Positions 7,621 through 16,828 of a stretch of 64,000 nucleotides of DNA are shown piece after piece. Positions within the stretch are counted from its first letter, which is position 1; each line of letters starts with the position of its first letter. Under the pieces are notes generated by a model. That model was not told the origin of the DNA. It searched no databases and saw only the letters and a list, made by a program, of their open reading frames with translations. Origin of the DNA: Rubrivivax rivuli (GTDB taxonomy: Bacteria > Pseudomonadota > Gammaproteobacteria > Burkholderiales > Burkholderiaceae_C); contig NZ_SACR01000002.1 in NCBI RefSeq assembly GCF_004016505.1, positions 248,001 through 312,000 of the forward strand, written 5' to 3'. A program made the position numbers and the translations under genes.

Positions 7621-9528
7621 GTGCCGTGCACGCCCGACATGCCCGATCAAAGCCCTGACGCACCACAAAGCCGCCAGCCCGCCATGGCGCAGGGTGAGCG
7701 GCGGCTGTCGCTTTCGCCCGGCGAGCCGCCCGCCTTGAGCGACGCCGTACCGCCCGGGCCCGCGGAAGTCATCGCCTTCGTGCCGGCCGACATGAACGCG
7801 GTCTCGAGCGTGCCGGCCGACCCCGAACGCGCCGTGGCCTACCAACGCCACTGCGCCGCCATCGTCGAATCGTCGGACGACGCGATCATCAGCAAGTCGC
7901 TGGACGGCATCGTCGAGAGCTGGAACCCGGCCGCCGAACGTCTGTTCGGCTACAGCGCGGCCGAGATGATCGGCCAGCCGATGACCTGCATCTTTCCGCC
8001 CGAGCGCCTGGCCGAAGAGGCCTACATCCTGGAGCACCTGCGCCAGGGTGAACGCGTGCTGCACTTCGAGACCGTGCGGCGCAGCAAGTCGGGCCGCCAG
8101 ATCAACGTCTCGGTGAGCATCTCGCCCATCTTCGACGACAGCGGCCGCATCGTCGGCGCCTCGAAGATCGCGCGCGACATCACCGAGCGCTTCCGCAACC
8201 AGCATGTGATGTGGCTGCAGTCGAACTACGACAGCCTCACCGGCATGCCCAAGCGGGCACTTTTCGAGGAACGCCTGGACCAGCTCATTGCCGAGGCGCC
8301 GGCCCAAGGCGCACGCCTGGCGGTGCTGTACATCGACCTCGATCACTTCAAGCAGGTCAACGACGGCCTGGGCCGCATCGCAGGCGACCAGGTGATTGCC
8401 GCGGCCGCGGGCCGCATCCGTGACGGTCTGCGCGACACCGACAGCGTGGCGCGCCTGGGCGGCGACGAGTTCGTCGTGCTGCTGTCGCCGACGGCGAGCG
8501 GAGACGAGATCGAACGCGTGGCCAAGCACGTGATGGAGCAGCTGCGCGAGCCCATCCAGATCGAGACGGAGACGGTCTACATCTCGTGCAGCATCGGCTG
8601 CTCGATGTACCCGCAGCACGGGGCCGACGCCGAGGAACTGGTACGGCACGCCGACCTGGCCATGTTCGACGCCAAGACCGCGGGCCGCAACCGCCTGCGT
8701 TTCTTTGCGCAGCCGCTGGAGGTGTCGGCCCAAGAGCAACTGAAGCTGGGCGCCGCCCTGCGCACGGCGGTGGCCCAGCACGAGCTGAAGCTGGTCTACC
8801 AGCCGGTGGTGTGCCTGCGCACGGGCCAGGTGCACAAGTGCGAAGCCCTCATCCGCTGGCACCACCCCGAGCGCGGCCTGGTGAGCCCGGCGCAGTTCAT
8901 CCCGCTGGCCGAGAGCACGGGCGCCATCCGCGACATCGGCGACTGGGTCTTCCACGAAGTCACCCGCCAGCTGCAACTCTGGCAGGCGCGCTTCGGCCCC
9001 GACTTCCAGGTCAGCCTGAACGTCTCGCCCCTGCAGTTGGCGCCTGGCGCGCAAGACGTTGGCGACTGGGTGCGCGCGCTGCGCACCGCCGGCGTGGCCG
9101 GCAAGAGCATGGTGGTGGAGATCACCGAGAGCCTGATGGTGCAGCCCGAGGCCGGCATCGCCGCGCGCCTGCACGCGCTGCGCGAGGCCGGCGTGCAACT
9201 GGCCATCGACGACTTCGGTACCGGCTACTCGAACCTCAACAACCTCAGCCAGATGGACCTGAGCTTCCTGAAGGTGGACCAGAGCTTCACGCGCCGCCTG
9301 GGACAGCCCGGGCGCGACCACGCGCTGGTGGAAGCCATCGTCGGCATGGCACGTTCGCTGGGCCTGCAAGTCATCGCCGAAGGCGTGGAGACGAAGGAAC
9401 AAGAGGCCGTGCTGCGCGAGCTGGGCTGCGACTACGGCCAGGGCTACCTCTACGCCCGCCCCATGCCCGCGCCCGAACTGGAGCGATACATCGCGCGGCA
9501 GCGCGCCGCGCGTCCAGACCTGGCTTAG
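7621..9528 (+). CDS. PAS-GGDEF-EAL cyclic-di-GMP turnover protein
   Basis: A 635-aa (GTG start; ATG at 7639 gives 629 aa) soluble signalling protein. Domain order: variable N-terminus, PAS (about 75-190, SLDGIVESWNPAAERLFGY), GGDEF (about 195-360) and EAL (about 375-630). The diguanylate cyclase signature GGDEF is intact near residue 280, with the inhibitory site RDTD five residues upstream. The phosphodiesterase signature EAL (CEALIRWHHPERG, near 408), the EITES and DDFGTGYSNL motifs are also intact, so both activities are possible. No transmembrane segment is seen. It lies between bchO and hemA, and its stop overlaps the hemA stop tail to tail by 4 bp. Its place inside a pigment cluster suggests, but does not prove, a link between light/redox state and c-di-GMP. 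Confidence 0.93.
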   Translation: MPCTPDMPDQSPDAPQSRQPAMAQGERRLSLSPGEPPALSDAVPPGPAEVIAFVPADMNAVSSVPADPERAVAYQRHCAAIVESSDDAIISKSLDGIVESWNPAAERLFGYSAAEMIGQPMTCIFPPERLAEEAYILEHLRQGERVLHFETVRRSKSGRQINVSVSISPIFDDSGRIVGASKIARDITERFRNQHVMWLQSNYDSLTGMPKRALFEERLDQLIAEAPAQGARLAVLYIDLDHFKQVNDGLGRIAGDQVIAAAAGRIRDGLRDTDSVARLGGDEFVVLLSPTASGDEIERVAKHVMEQLREPIQIETETVYISCSIGCSMYPQHGADAEELVRHADLAMFDAKTAGRNRLRFFAQPLEVSAQEQLKLGAALRTAVAQHELKLVYQPVVCLRTGQVHKCEALIRWHHPERGLVSPAQFIPLAESTGAIRDIGDWVFHEVTRQLQLWQARFGPDFQVSLNVSPLQLAPGAQDVGDWVRALRTAGVAGKSMVVEITESLMVQPEAGIAARLHALREAGVQLAIDDFGTGYSNLNNLSQMDLSFLKVDQSFTRRLGQPGRDHALVEAIVGMARSLGLQVIAEGVETKEQEAVLRELGCDYGQGYLYARPMPAPELERYIARQRAARPDLA

Positions 9529-10823
9529 GCGTGCCCGCGCGCGCCGGGCCGCAGGAAAAGCTGCTGCACGGTGCTGCTCATCTGGGCCCGGTGCTCGGCA
9601 TCGGCTGCGCGCAGCTCGGCCAGGGGGCCGTGCAGCAGCTTCGCGGTGAGGCCGCGGGTCAGCGTCTCCAGCACGGCGTCGACATCCGCCCCGCGCGCCA
9701 GTTGCTGGCGCGCGCGCCGCAGCTCGGCGCTGCGCCAGTCTTCGGCCTGCTGCTGCACGGCGCGGATCAGCGGCACGCTGGCGCGCTGGCCGATCCAGTG
9801 CTCGAAGCCCCGCACCCCCTGCTCGACGATCTCTTCGGCCCGGGCCACCGCGGCATGGCGCTTCTCGCCGGCGGTCTGCACCAGGGCCGAGAGGTCGTCC
9901 ACCGTGTAGAGGTAGACATCGTTCAGGCGTGAGACCTCGGGTTCGATGTCGCGCGGCACCGCGAGATCGACCATGAACATCGGGCGCTGGCGGCGCTTCT
10001 TCAGCGCGCGCTCCACCGCGCCCAGCCCGATCAGCGGCAGCGTGCTGGCGGTGCACGACACCACGACGTCGAACTCGTGCAGGCGATCGGGCAGGTCGGC
10101 CAGGCGCATGGCGGTGGCGCCGAAGCGCGCGGCCACGCTCTCGCCGCGCTCCTGCGTGCGGTTGGCCACGGCCATGGCCAGGGGCTTCTGGCTGGCGAAG
10201 TGCGCCGCCACGAGCTCGATCATCTCGCCCGCACCCACCAGCAGCACGCGCACCTGGCGCAGGTCTTCGAAGAGCTGGCCAGCCAGGCGCACGGTGGCAG
10301 CGGACATGCTCACGCTGTGCGCGCCGATCTCGGTGGCGGTGCGCACTTCCTTGGCAACACTGAAGCTGCGCTGGAAGAGCTGGTGCAGCGTGCTGCCCAG
10401 CGTGCCGGCCAGGCCGGCCTCCCGCACGGCCTGCTTGATCTGGCCCAGGATCTGCGGCTCGCCCAGCACCATGCTGTCCAGGCCCGAAGCCACGCGGAAG
10501 GCGTGGCGCGCCGCAGCGCTGTCTTCCACCACGTAGGCGTGTTCGGCCAGTTGCGCGCCGCTGGTGCCACCCTGCAGCGCCAGCCATTCCAGCGCGGGCT
10601 GGGCCAGGGCGGCCGCGGCGTGCGCGTCGTTGGCGGCCACGTAGAGCTCGGTGCGGTTGCAGGTGGACAGCAGCGTGGCCTCGGGCGCCACCGCGGCGCC
10701 ACGGGCCAGGTGCTCGCGCAGGCCGCGCAGCGCGTGGGGCAGCTGCGGGGCCGGAAAGGCGAAGCGCGCGCGCAGGTCCAACGGCGCGCTCTGGTGGTTC
10801 AGCCCGAGGGCCAGCACGCTCAC
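9525..10823 (-). CDS. hemA: Glutamyl-tRNA reductase
   Basis: A 432-aa glutamyl-tRNA reductase, the first committed enzyme of the C5 route to 5-aminolevulinate, feeding haem and bacteriochlorophyll. N-terminal GLNHQSAPLDLR and the catalytic-Cys segment LLSTCNRTELY are present, followed by LGEPQILGQIKQAVREAG and the NADPH-binding VLLVGAGEMIELVA region. The start codon is GTG at 10823. It is divergent from crtE with a shared 183-bp promoter region containing TGACA repeats, so it could be co-regulated with carotenoid genes. Confidence 0.97.
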   Translation of the reverse strand: MSVLALGLNHQSAPLDLRARFAFPAPQLPHALRGLREHLARGAAVAPEATLLSTCNRTELYVAANDAHAAAALAQPALEWLALQGGTSGAQLAEHAYVVEDSAAARHAFRVASGLDSMVLGEPQILGQIKQAVREAGLAGTLGSTLHQLFQRSFSVAKEVRTATEIGAHSVSMSAATVRLAGQLFEDLRQVRVLLVGAGEMIELVAAHFASQKPLAMAVANRTQERGESVAARFGATAMRLADLPDRLHEFDVVVSCTASTLPLIGLGAVERALKKRRQRPMFMVDLAVPRDIEPEVSRLNDVYLYTVDDLSALVQTAGEKRHAAVARAEEIVEQGVRGFEHWIGQRASVPLIRAVQQQAEDWRSAELRRARQQLARGADVDAVLETLTRGLTAKLLHGPLAELRAADAEHRAQMSSTVQQLFLRPGARGHA

Positions 10824-10928
10824 CGAAGGCCCCCTGCGTGTGGGGCACGCGCGTGCTGGGCGGGGTGGGCAAGGTCTCGTTGACGACGCTGGTGCATGTC
10901 CCTATGCTAGGTCTGTCTCGCCTAGTTG

Positions 10929-10959
10929 ACAACTTAGGGTGACAACTTAGCTTGACGCA
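10929..10959. promoter_or_regulatory. TGAC repeats and possible PpsR-type operator between hemA and crtE
   Basis: The 11-mer TGACAACTTAG occurs twice, at 10929-10939 and 10942-10952, and a third TGAC begins at 10955, all in 13-bp steps. The first copy plus the next GACA also forms TGAC-N10-GACA (10929-10946), the same degenerate PpsR-like form as at 2195. TTGACA at 10928-10933 could be a crtE -35 box, with TAGCTT (10950-10955, 16 bp) as a poor -10. For hemA a TAGCAT box (10909-10904 on the minus strand) is possible. Binding protein unknown. Confidence 0.45.
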
Positions 10960-11006
10960 GGGCGCCGGGAGCGCCCTTCAACGGCCCGCACCCAGGAAGG
11001 ACGCGC

Positions 11007-11885
11007 ATGGACACCCTCACCCGCATCGAACAGGCGCTGCAGAACGCCCTGGCCCTGGCCGAAGGCACCGGCGGCCCACCCAAACTGGCTGCTGCCCTGC
11101 GCCACGCGGTGTTTCCCGGCGGCGCGCGCATACGGCCGCAGCTGTGCCTGGCCGTGGCCAAGGCCTGCGGCGACCCCGATCCCGAACTGGCCGACGGCGC
11201 CGCCGTCGCCATCGAACTGCTGCACTGCGCATCGCTCGTGCACGACGACCTGCCTTGCTTCGACGACGCCACCACGCGCCGCGGCCGCCCCACGGTGCAC
11301 ACCGCCTACGGCGAGCGCATCGCGGTGCTGGCGGGCGACGGGCTCATCGTGCTGGCCTTCCAGGCCCTGGCCCATGCGGGCCGCCACAGCCCGGCCCGGC
11401 TGCCGGGGCTGCTGTCCATCGTGGCGCAGCGTGTGGGCGCGCCCACCGGCATCGTGGCGGGGCAGGCCTGGGAGTGCGAGCCCTATGTCGGCCTGGCCGC
11501 CTACCACCGGGCCAAGACCGGTTCGCTGTTCTCGGCCTGCACCGAAGCCGGCGCCCTGGCCGCGGGCGCCAACCCCGAGCGCTGGCAGTCCTTCGGTCTT
11601 TTCCTCGGCGAGGCCTACCAGGTGGCCGATGACATCCGCGACGTCGCGCTGGCCACCGAGATGCTCGGCAAACCCGCCGGGCAGGACATCGCGCTGTGCC
11701 GCCCGAGCTGCGCCACCGAGATGGGCCTGGCGGGCGCCATCGCCCACTTCGACGCGCTGCTGGCCCGCGCCGTCGGGGCCATTCCGCCGTGCAAAGGCGC
11801 GCCCGCGCTGCGCGCGCTGGTGCGTGCCGAGTCCGAGCGCCTCGTGCCCGAGGCCACCGTGCGCGCGCCGGCCTTGGCCGCCTGA
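11007..11885 (+). CDS. crtE: Geranylgeranyl diphosphate synthase
   Basis: A 292-aa trans-prenyltransferase making C20 geranylgeranyl diphosphate for carotenoids and for the bacteriochlorophyll tail. The first Asp-rich motif is DDLPCFDD (DDxxxxD form) and the second is in YQVADDIRD (DDxxD). FPGGARIRPQL and the GIVAGQAWECE segment are also family landmarks. It is the first gene of the rightward crtEF unit, with crtF starting 22 bp after the stop. Confidence 0.96.
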   Translation: MDTLTRIEQALQNALALAEGTGGPPKLAAALRHAVFPGGARIRPQLCLAVAKACGDPDPELADGAAVAIELLHCASLVHDDLPCFDDATTRRGRPTVHTAYGERIAVLAGDGLIVLAFQALAHAGRHSPARLPGLLSIVAQRVGAPTGIVAGQAWECEPYVGLAAYHRAKTGSLFSACTEAGALAAGANPERWQSFGLFLGEAYQVADDIRDVALATEMLGKPAGQDIALCRPSCATEMGLAGAIAHFDALLARAVGAIPPCKGAPALRALVRAESERLVPEATVRAPALAA

Positions 11886-11907
11886 ATCCGAACAGACACA
11901 CGCCTTC

Positions 11908-13077
11908 ATGCTGCAAGCCCAACTGCCCCACCCCAGCCCGGCGCCCAAGCCCAGCACCTGGCGCGAACGCTGGCAAGCCTGGCGCGACGGCGTGCTGACC
12001 AGCCCCGACTTCCAGCGCCGCGCCGCGCGCAGCTGGTGGATGCGGCCCATCGCCCGGCAACGCGCGCGCGGGCTCTTCGACCTGGTGGCCGGTTTCGTCT
12101 ATTCGCAGGTGCTGCTGGCCTGCGTGCGGCTGAAGGTCTTCGACCACCTGGCCGCCGGCCCGCTGAGCGCGGCCGAGCTGCAGCGCGTGCTCGACCTGCC
12201 CGCCGAAGGCACCGAGCGCCTGCTGGCCGCCGCGGTGGCGCTGGAACTGCTGGAGCGGCGCGAGAGCGGCGGCACGCTGCGCTACGGCCTGGGCAAGCTG
12301 GGCGCGCCCATGGTGGCCAACGAGGCCGTGGCCGCGATGGTGGAGCACCACGCGGTGCTCTACGCCGACCTCAGCGACCCCGTGGCCTTGCTGCGTGGGG
12401 GCACGGCCCCGGCGCTCAGCCGCTACTGGGCCTATGCCAGCGCGGCGCGGCCGGGTGAACTGCCGCCGGAAGCCGTCGACGAGTACTCGGCGCTGATGAG
12501 CGCCTCGCAGCCCCTGGTGGCCGACGAGGTGCTCGACGCCTACAACGTGCACGGCCACCGCTGCCTGCTCGACGTGGGCGGCGGCCAGGGCCGTTTCCTG
12601 CTGGCCGCGGCGCGCCGCTCGCCGACGCTGCAACTGCAGCTTTTCGACCTGCCGGGCGTGGTGCCGGCGGCGCAGCGCCAGTTCGCTGCGGCCGGACTGA
12701 CCAGCCGCACCCAGGTGCACGGTGGCGACTTCACACGCGACGCGCTGCCGCGCGGCGCCGACATCGCCTCGCTCATCCGCGTCATCTACGACCACCCCGA
12801 CGAACGCGCCGCCACCATCCTGCGCGCCGTCTTCGAAGCCCTGCCCCCCGGGGGCACGCTGCTGCTGGCCGAGCCCATGGCCGGCGCACGCGGGGCGCCG
12901 CGCATGGGCGACGCCTACTTCAACTTCTACCTGCTGGCCATGCACGGTGGGCGTTCGCGCAGCGCCGCCGACCTGGCGCGCCTGGTGGAGGCCGCGGGTT
13001 TCGAAGCGGTGCGCGAACTGGCCACCCCCATCCCGCTGCAGGTGAGTGTGCTGGTGGCGCGCAAACCGCGTGGCTGA
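11908..13077 (+). CDS. crtF: Demethylspheroidene O-methyltransferase
   Basis: A 389-aa SAM-dependent O-methyltransferase that methylates the C-1 hydroxyl of carotenoids in the spheroidene/spirilloxanthin pathway. It has an N-terminal winged-helix dimerisation part (near FVYSQVLLACVRLKVFDHL) and a Rossmann domain with the SAM motif LLDVGGGQGRFL (near residue 220) and LRAVFEALPPGGTLLLAEP. The start ATG 11908 is chosen because the longer frame overlaps crtE. Confidence 0.95.
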   Translation: MLQAQLPHPSPAPKPSTWRERWQAWRDGVLTSPDFQRRAARSWWMRPIARQRARGLFDLVAGFVYSQVLLACVRLKVFDHLAAGPLSAAELQRVLDLPAEGTERLLAAAVALELLERRESGGTLRYGLGKLGAPMVANEAVAAMVEHHAVLYADLSDPVALLRGGTAPALSRYWAYASAARPGELPPEAVDEYSALMSASQPLVADEVLDAYNVHGHRCLLDVGGGQGRFLLAAARRSPTLQLQLFDLPGVVPAAQRQFAAAGLTSRTQVHGGDFTRDALPRGADIASLIRVIYDHPDERAATILRAVFEALPPGGTLLLAEPMAGARGAPRMGDAYFNFYLLAMHGGRSRSAADLARLVEAAGFEAVRELATPIPLQVSVLVARKPRG

Positions 13078-13111
13078 GGCGGGCAGTGAAAACCCGCCCG
13101 AACACGAAAAG

Positions 13112-13155
13112 CGTAAATCCTGCTTGACACTCCTCAACGTCAGCCTAAGATGACA
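13112..13155 (+). promoter_or_regulatory. bchC promoter with tandem PpsR-type operators
   Basis: Two operator-like palindromes, cGTa-N10-GACA (13112-13129) and cGTC-N10-GACA (13138-13155), are separated by exactly 8 bp, the spacing known for CrtJ/PpsR sites at bchC in Rhodobacter. A strong sigma70-like promoter lies across them: -35 TTGACA (13124-13129), 16 bp, -10 TAAGAT (13146-13151). Each operator therefore covers one promoter box. The start site would be near 13158, leaving a leader of about 165 nt before bchC. Confidence 0.8.
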
Positions 13156-13322
13156 TTCAGACACCAGCCCCAAACCTGTGCGCGGGTGTCGCTCTTGATC
13201 TGCCCAACGTCCCTCACGCCCCTCGCCACCCACTCGCCCGCCCTGCCCGCCAACGCCCCCATGCCCTTGCGCGCTGTTCACACCCCCCTGCTGCTGCGCT
13301 TTGCCCGCCCAGGAGGCTCCGC

Positions 13323-14276
13323 ATGAAAACCACCGCCGTCGTTCTGGAACAGCCCGAACACCTCAGGCTCAGCACCTTGCCGCTCACCGCACCCGGCGAC
13401 GGCGACGTGGTGGTGGACATCGACTTCAGCGGCATCTCCACCGGCACCGAACGCCTGCTCTGGAACGGCCGCATGCCCATGTTCCCTGGCATGGGCTACC
13501 CGCTGGTGCCGGGCTATGAATCGGTGGGCCGCATCGTCGCGGCCGGTCCGCTGGCTCAGCACCGGGTGGGTGAACGTGTCTTCGTGCCCGGCGCCCGCTG
13601 TTACGGCGAGGTGCGCGGCCTCTTCGGCGGCGCGGCTTCCAAGGTGGTCGTGGGCGACGACAAGGTCATCCCCATCAGCGAGACGCTGGGCCGCGAAGCC
13701 GTGCTGCTGGCCCTGGCCGCCACGGCGTACCACACGGTGGCCTGCGGCGGCAAACACGCCCCCTGCGCCCCGCCCGACCTCATCGTCGGCCATGGCGTGC
13801 TCGGCCGCCTGCTGGCGCGCATGGTGGTGGCCGCCGGCTTCGAGGCGCCCACGGTGTGGGAACTCAACCCCGACCGGGCCCACGGCGCCGAGGGCTACAC
13901 CGTCATGTCACCGGCCGACGACACGCGGCGCAACTACCGCGCCATCTACGACGTCAGCGGCGACTGCGCCATCCTCGACAAGGCCATCGCCCGCCTGACG
14001 CACGGCGGCGAGGTCGTGCTCGCGGGCTTCTACAGCGAGCCGCTGAGCTTCAACTTCGCGCCGGCCTTCATGCGCGAAGCCAGCATCCGCACCGCCGCCG
14101 AATGGCAGCGCGCCGACATGCTGGCCGTCAAGGAATTGGCCGAAAGCGGCCGGCTGTCACTCGACGGCCTGATCACGCACCACGACGAAGCGGTCCACGC
14201 CGCGAACGCCTACCGCACCGCCTTCGGCGATGCCGCGTGTTTGAAGATGGTTCTCGACTGGAGACAGATGCAATGA
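13323..14276 (+). CDS. bchC: Bacteriochlorophyllide a dehydrogenase (BchC)
   Basis: A 317-aa MDR-superfamily (medium-chain) dehydrogenase that oxidises the C3 hydroxyethyl group of the 3-hydroxyethyl bacteriochlorophyllide to acetyl in bacteriochlorophyll a synthesis. Landmarks are VVVDIDFSGISTGTERLLW, PGMGYPLVPGYESVG and the nucleotide-binding LIVGHGVLGRLLARM. A good ribosome binding site AGGAGG precedes ATG 13323. The stop overlaps the bchX start (ATGA). Confidence 0.96.
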   Translation: MKTTAVVLEQPEHLRLSTLPLTAPGDGDVVVDIDFSGISTGTERLLWNGRMPMFPGMGYPLVPGYESVGRIVAAGPLAQHRVGERVFVPGARCYGEVRGLFGGAASKVVVGDDKVIPISETLGREAVLLALAATAYHTVACGGKHAPCAPPDLIVGHGVLGRLLARMVVAAGFEAPTVWELNPDRAHGAEGYTVMSPADDTRRNYRAIYDVSGDCAILDKAIARLTHGGEVVLAGFYSEPLSFNFAPAFMREASIRTAAEWQRADMLAVKELAESGRLSLDGLITHHDEAVHAANAYRTAFGDAACLKMVLDWRQMQ

Positions 14277-15289
14277 GCAGTAGCACGATCCCGGCCACGG
14301 CCACCATCAAGTTCATGGCGCGCGAGCAGCTGCTCGCCGAAGCGAACATCGAACCCGATCCGGTCGCCACCGGCCCGGTGACGAAAGAGACGCAGATCAT
14401 CGCGATCTACGGCAAGGGCGGCATCGGCAAGAGCTTCACGCTGGCCAACCTGAGCTACATGATGGCGCAGCAGGGCAAGAAGGTGCTGCTCATCGGCTGC
14501 GACCCCAAGAGCGACACCACCAGCCTGCTCTTCGGCGGCAAGGCCTGCCCCACCATCATCGAGACCAGCAGCAAGAAGAAGCTGGCCGGCGAGGCGGTGG
14601 CCATCGGCGACGTGTGCTTCAAGCGCGACGGCGTCTACGCGATGGAACTCGGCGGGCCCGAGGTCGGCCGCGGCTGCGGCGGGCGCGGGATCATCCACGG
14701 CTTCGAGACGCTGGAGAAGCTCGGCTTCCACGACTGGGGCTTCGACTACGTGCTGCTCGATTTCCTGGGCGACGTGGTCTGCGGCGGCTTCGGCCTGCCC
14801 ATTGCGCGCGACATGTGCCAGAAGGTCATCGTCGTAGCCAGCAACGACCTGCAGTCGCTCTACGTGGCCAACAACGTCTGCAGCGCGGTGGAGTACTTCC
14901 GCAAGCTCGGCGGCAACGTGGGCGTGGCGGGCATGGTGATCAACCGCGACGACGGCACCGGCGAGGCCAAGCAGTTCGCCAGCGCAGCCGGCATCCCGGT
15001 GCTGGCCACCATCCCGGCCAACGACGACATCCGCCGCAAGAGCGCCAGCTACGAAATCATCGGCCGGCCCGGCACGCAGTGGGCGCCGCTGTTCGAGGAG
15101 CTGGCCACCAACGTCGCCATCGCGCCGCCCGTGCGGCCGAAACCGCAGACGCAGGACCAGCTGCTGGGCCTGTTCAGCGCCGAGGTCACGGGCCGCGATT
15201 TCGTGATGGAACCGGCAACGGTCTTCGACATGGTCGGCAAGCACGACATCGTCAAGCCGACCCTCGAAGTCGTCTACGACGCCGCCTGA
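14273..15289 (+). CDS. bchX: Chlorophyllide reductase iron protein BchX
   Basis: A 338-aa NifH-like ATPase that donates electrons to BchYZ for C7-C8 double-bond reduction of chlorophyllide. The P-loop [10 protein letters not shown] is near residue 45; the two cluster-ligating Cys are in GRGCGGRGII and DVVCGGFGLP. ATG 14273 overlaps the bchC stop by 4 bp; the longer open frame upstream is within bchC. Confidence 0.97.
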   Translation: MSSSTIPATATIKFMAREQLLAEANIEPDPVATGPVTKETQIIAIYGKGGIGKSFTLANLSYMMAQQGKKVLLIGCDPKSDTTSLLFGGKACPTIIETSSKKKLAGEAVAIGDVCFKRDGVYAMELGGPEVGRGCGGRGIIHGFETLEKLGFHDWGFDYVLLDFLGDVVCGGFGLPIARDMCQKVIVVASNDLQSLYVANNVCSAVEYFRKLGGNVGVAGMVINRDDGTGEAKQFASAAGIPVLATIPANDDIRRKSASYEIIGRPGTQWAPLFEELATNVAIAPPVRPKPQTQDQLLGLFSAEVTGRDFVMEPATVFDMVGKHDIVKPTLEVVYDAA

Positions 15290-15298
15290 GCCAGCACC

Positions 15299-16828
15299 AT
15301 GGGCGCCAACGACCTGCCTGTTCCCGCAGCCCTCGAGGGTGACGGCCACGGCTGTCATTCCGGCAAGGAAGCCATGCTCGACGCCGCCAAATCGGCCGGC
15401 AAGAGCGAGGTGCTCGCGCAGTACGCGAAAGACTACCCGCTGCCCGACGACGCCGGCCCGCACGAACAGCCGCAGAGCATGTGCCCGGCCTTCGGCAGCC
15501 TGCGTGTGGGTTTGCGCATGCGCCGCACGCACACCATCCTGAGCGGCAGCGCCTGCTGTGTCTACGGCCTCACCTTCACGAGCCACTTCTACGGCGCTCG
15601 CCGCAGCGTGGGCTACGTGCCCTTCAACAGCGAGAGCCTGGTGACGGGCAAGCTGTTCGAGGACATCCGCGACACCGTGCATGCCGAGGCCGACCCGGCC
15701 AAGTACGACAGCATCGTCATCATCAACCTCTGCGTGCCGACAGCCAGCGGTGTGCCGCTGCAGCTGCTGCCCAAGGCCATCAATGGCGTGCGCATCATCG
15801 GCATCGACGTGCCCGGCTTCGGCGTGCCCACGCACGCAGAAGCCAAGGACGTTCTGGCCGGTGCCATGCTGAAGTACGCCCGCACCGAAGCCGAGGCCGG
15901 CCCCGTGACGGCCCCGCGCACCGGCGTGAGCGAGAAGCCCACCGTCACGTTGCTGGGCGAGATGTTCCCGGCCGACCCCGTGATCATCGGCGCCATGCTC
16001 GAGCCGCTGGGCCTGGCCGCCGGCCCCGTGGTGCCCACGCGTGAGTGGCGCGAGCTCTACGCCGCGCTCGACTGCGCGGCCGTGGCGGCCATCCACCCCT
16101 TCTACACCGCCAGCGTGCGCGAGTTCGCCACCGCCGGCCGGCCCATTGTTGCGTCGGCGCCCGTGGGGCACGACGGCACCGAAGCCTGGCTGCAGGCCAT
16201 CGGACAGGCCTGCAACGTGGGCCAGGCGCAGATCGACGCCGCGAAGAACCGCTTCCTGCCCGTCATCAAGGCCGTGCTGGCCAAGACGCCCATCCACGGC
16301 CGCATCACCGTCAGCGGTTACGAGGGCAGTGAACTGCTGGTGGCGCGCCTGCTCGTCGAGAGCGGCGCCCAGGTGCCCTACGTCGGCACCGCCTGCCCGC
16401 GCACGCCCTGGAGCGAGCCCGACCTGCAGTGGCTGCAGGCCCGCGGTGTGCACGTGCAGTACCGCGCCACGCTGGAGCAGGACATCGGCGCCGTGCGCGA
16501 GTTCAGGCCCGACCTGGCCATCGGCACCACGCCCGTGGTGCAGGCAGCCAAGCAGGCCGCCATCCCGGCGCTGTACTTCACCAACCTGATCTCGGCACGC
16601 CCGCTGATGGGCCCGGCCGGCGCCGGCAGCCTGGCGCAGGTGATCAACGCCGCCATCCAGAACAAGGCGCGCTTCAACCAGATGCGCGAGTTCTTCGATG
16701 ACGTGGGCGGTGGCGACAAATCCGGCGTCTGGGAAGGCGTGCCCGTCGAGCGGCCCGAGTTCCGCGCCGAAACCAAGCGCCAGGTCATCAAGCTGATGAA
16801 GAAGCGCAAGGCCGAGGAGATGATCTGA
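15299..16828 (+). CDS. bchY: Chlorophyllide reductase subunit BchY
   Basis: A 509-aa NifD-like subunit of chlorophyllide a oxidoreductase. Conserved Cys that ligate the 4Fe-4S cluster are in the early segments [11 protein letters not shown] and [11 protein letters not shown]. It forms a heterotetramer with BchZ, reduced by BchX. The stop TGA overlaps the bchZ ATG by one base, giving tight translational coupling. Confidence 0.97.
   Translation: MGANDLPVPAALEGDGHGCHSGKEAMLDAAKSAGKSEVLAQYAKDYPLPDDAGPHEQPQSMCPAFGSLRVGLRMRRTHTILSGSACCVYGLTFTSHFYGARRSVGYVPFNSESLVTGKLFEDIRDTVHAEADPAKYDSIVIINLCVPTASGVPLQLLPKAINGVRIIGIDVPGFGVPTHAEAKDVLAGAMLKYARTEAEAGPVTAPRTGVSEKPTVTLLGEMFPADPVIIGAMLEPLGLAAGPVVPTREWRELYAALDCAAVAAIHPFYTASVREFATAGRPIVASAPVGHDGTEAWLQAIGQACNVGQAQIDAAKNRFLPVIKAVLAKTPIHGRITVSGYEGSELLVARLLVESGAQVPYVGTACPRTPWSEPDLQWLQARGVHVQYRATLEQDIGAVREFRPDLAIGTTPVVQAAKQAAIPALYFTNLISARPLMGPAGAGSLAQVINAAIQNKARFNQMREFFDDVGGGDKSGVWEGVPVERPEFRAETKRQVIKLMKKRKAEEMI

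Noticed and set aside
7597..10932. 1111-codon minus-strand frame across the GGDEF-EAL gene and hemA
   Set aside because: Composition of a shadow; hemA in another minus frame and GGDEF-EAL on plus are clear.
10914..10933. TGTC...GACA between hemA and crtE
   Set aside because: The spacing is 12 rather than 10 between the four-base halves, so it is not the PpsR form.
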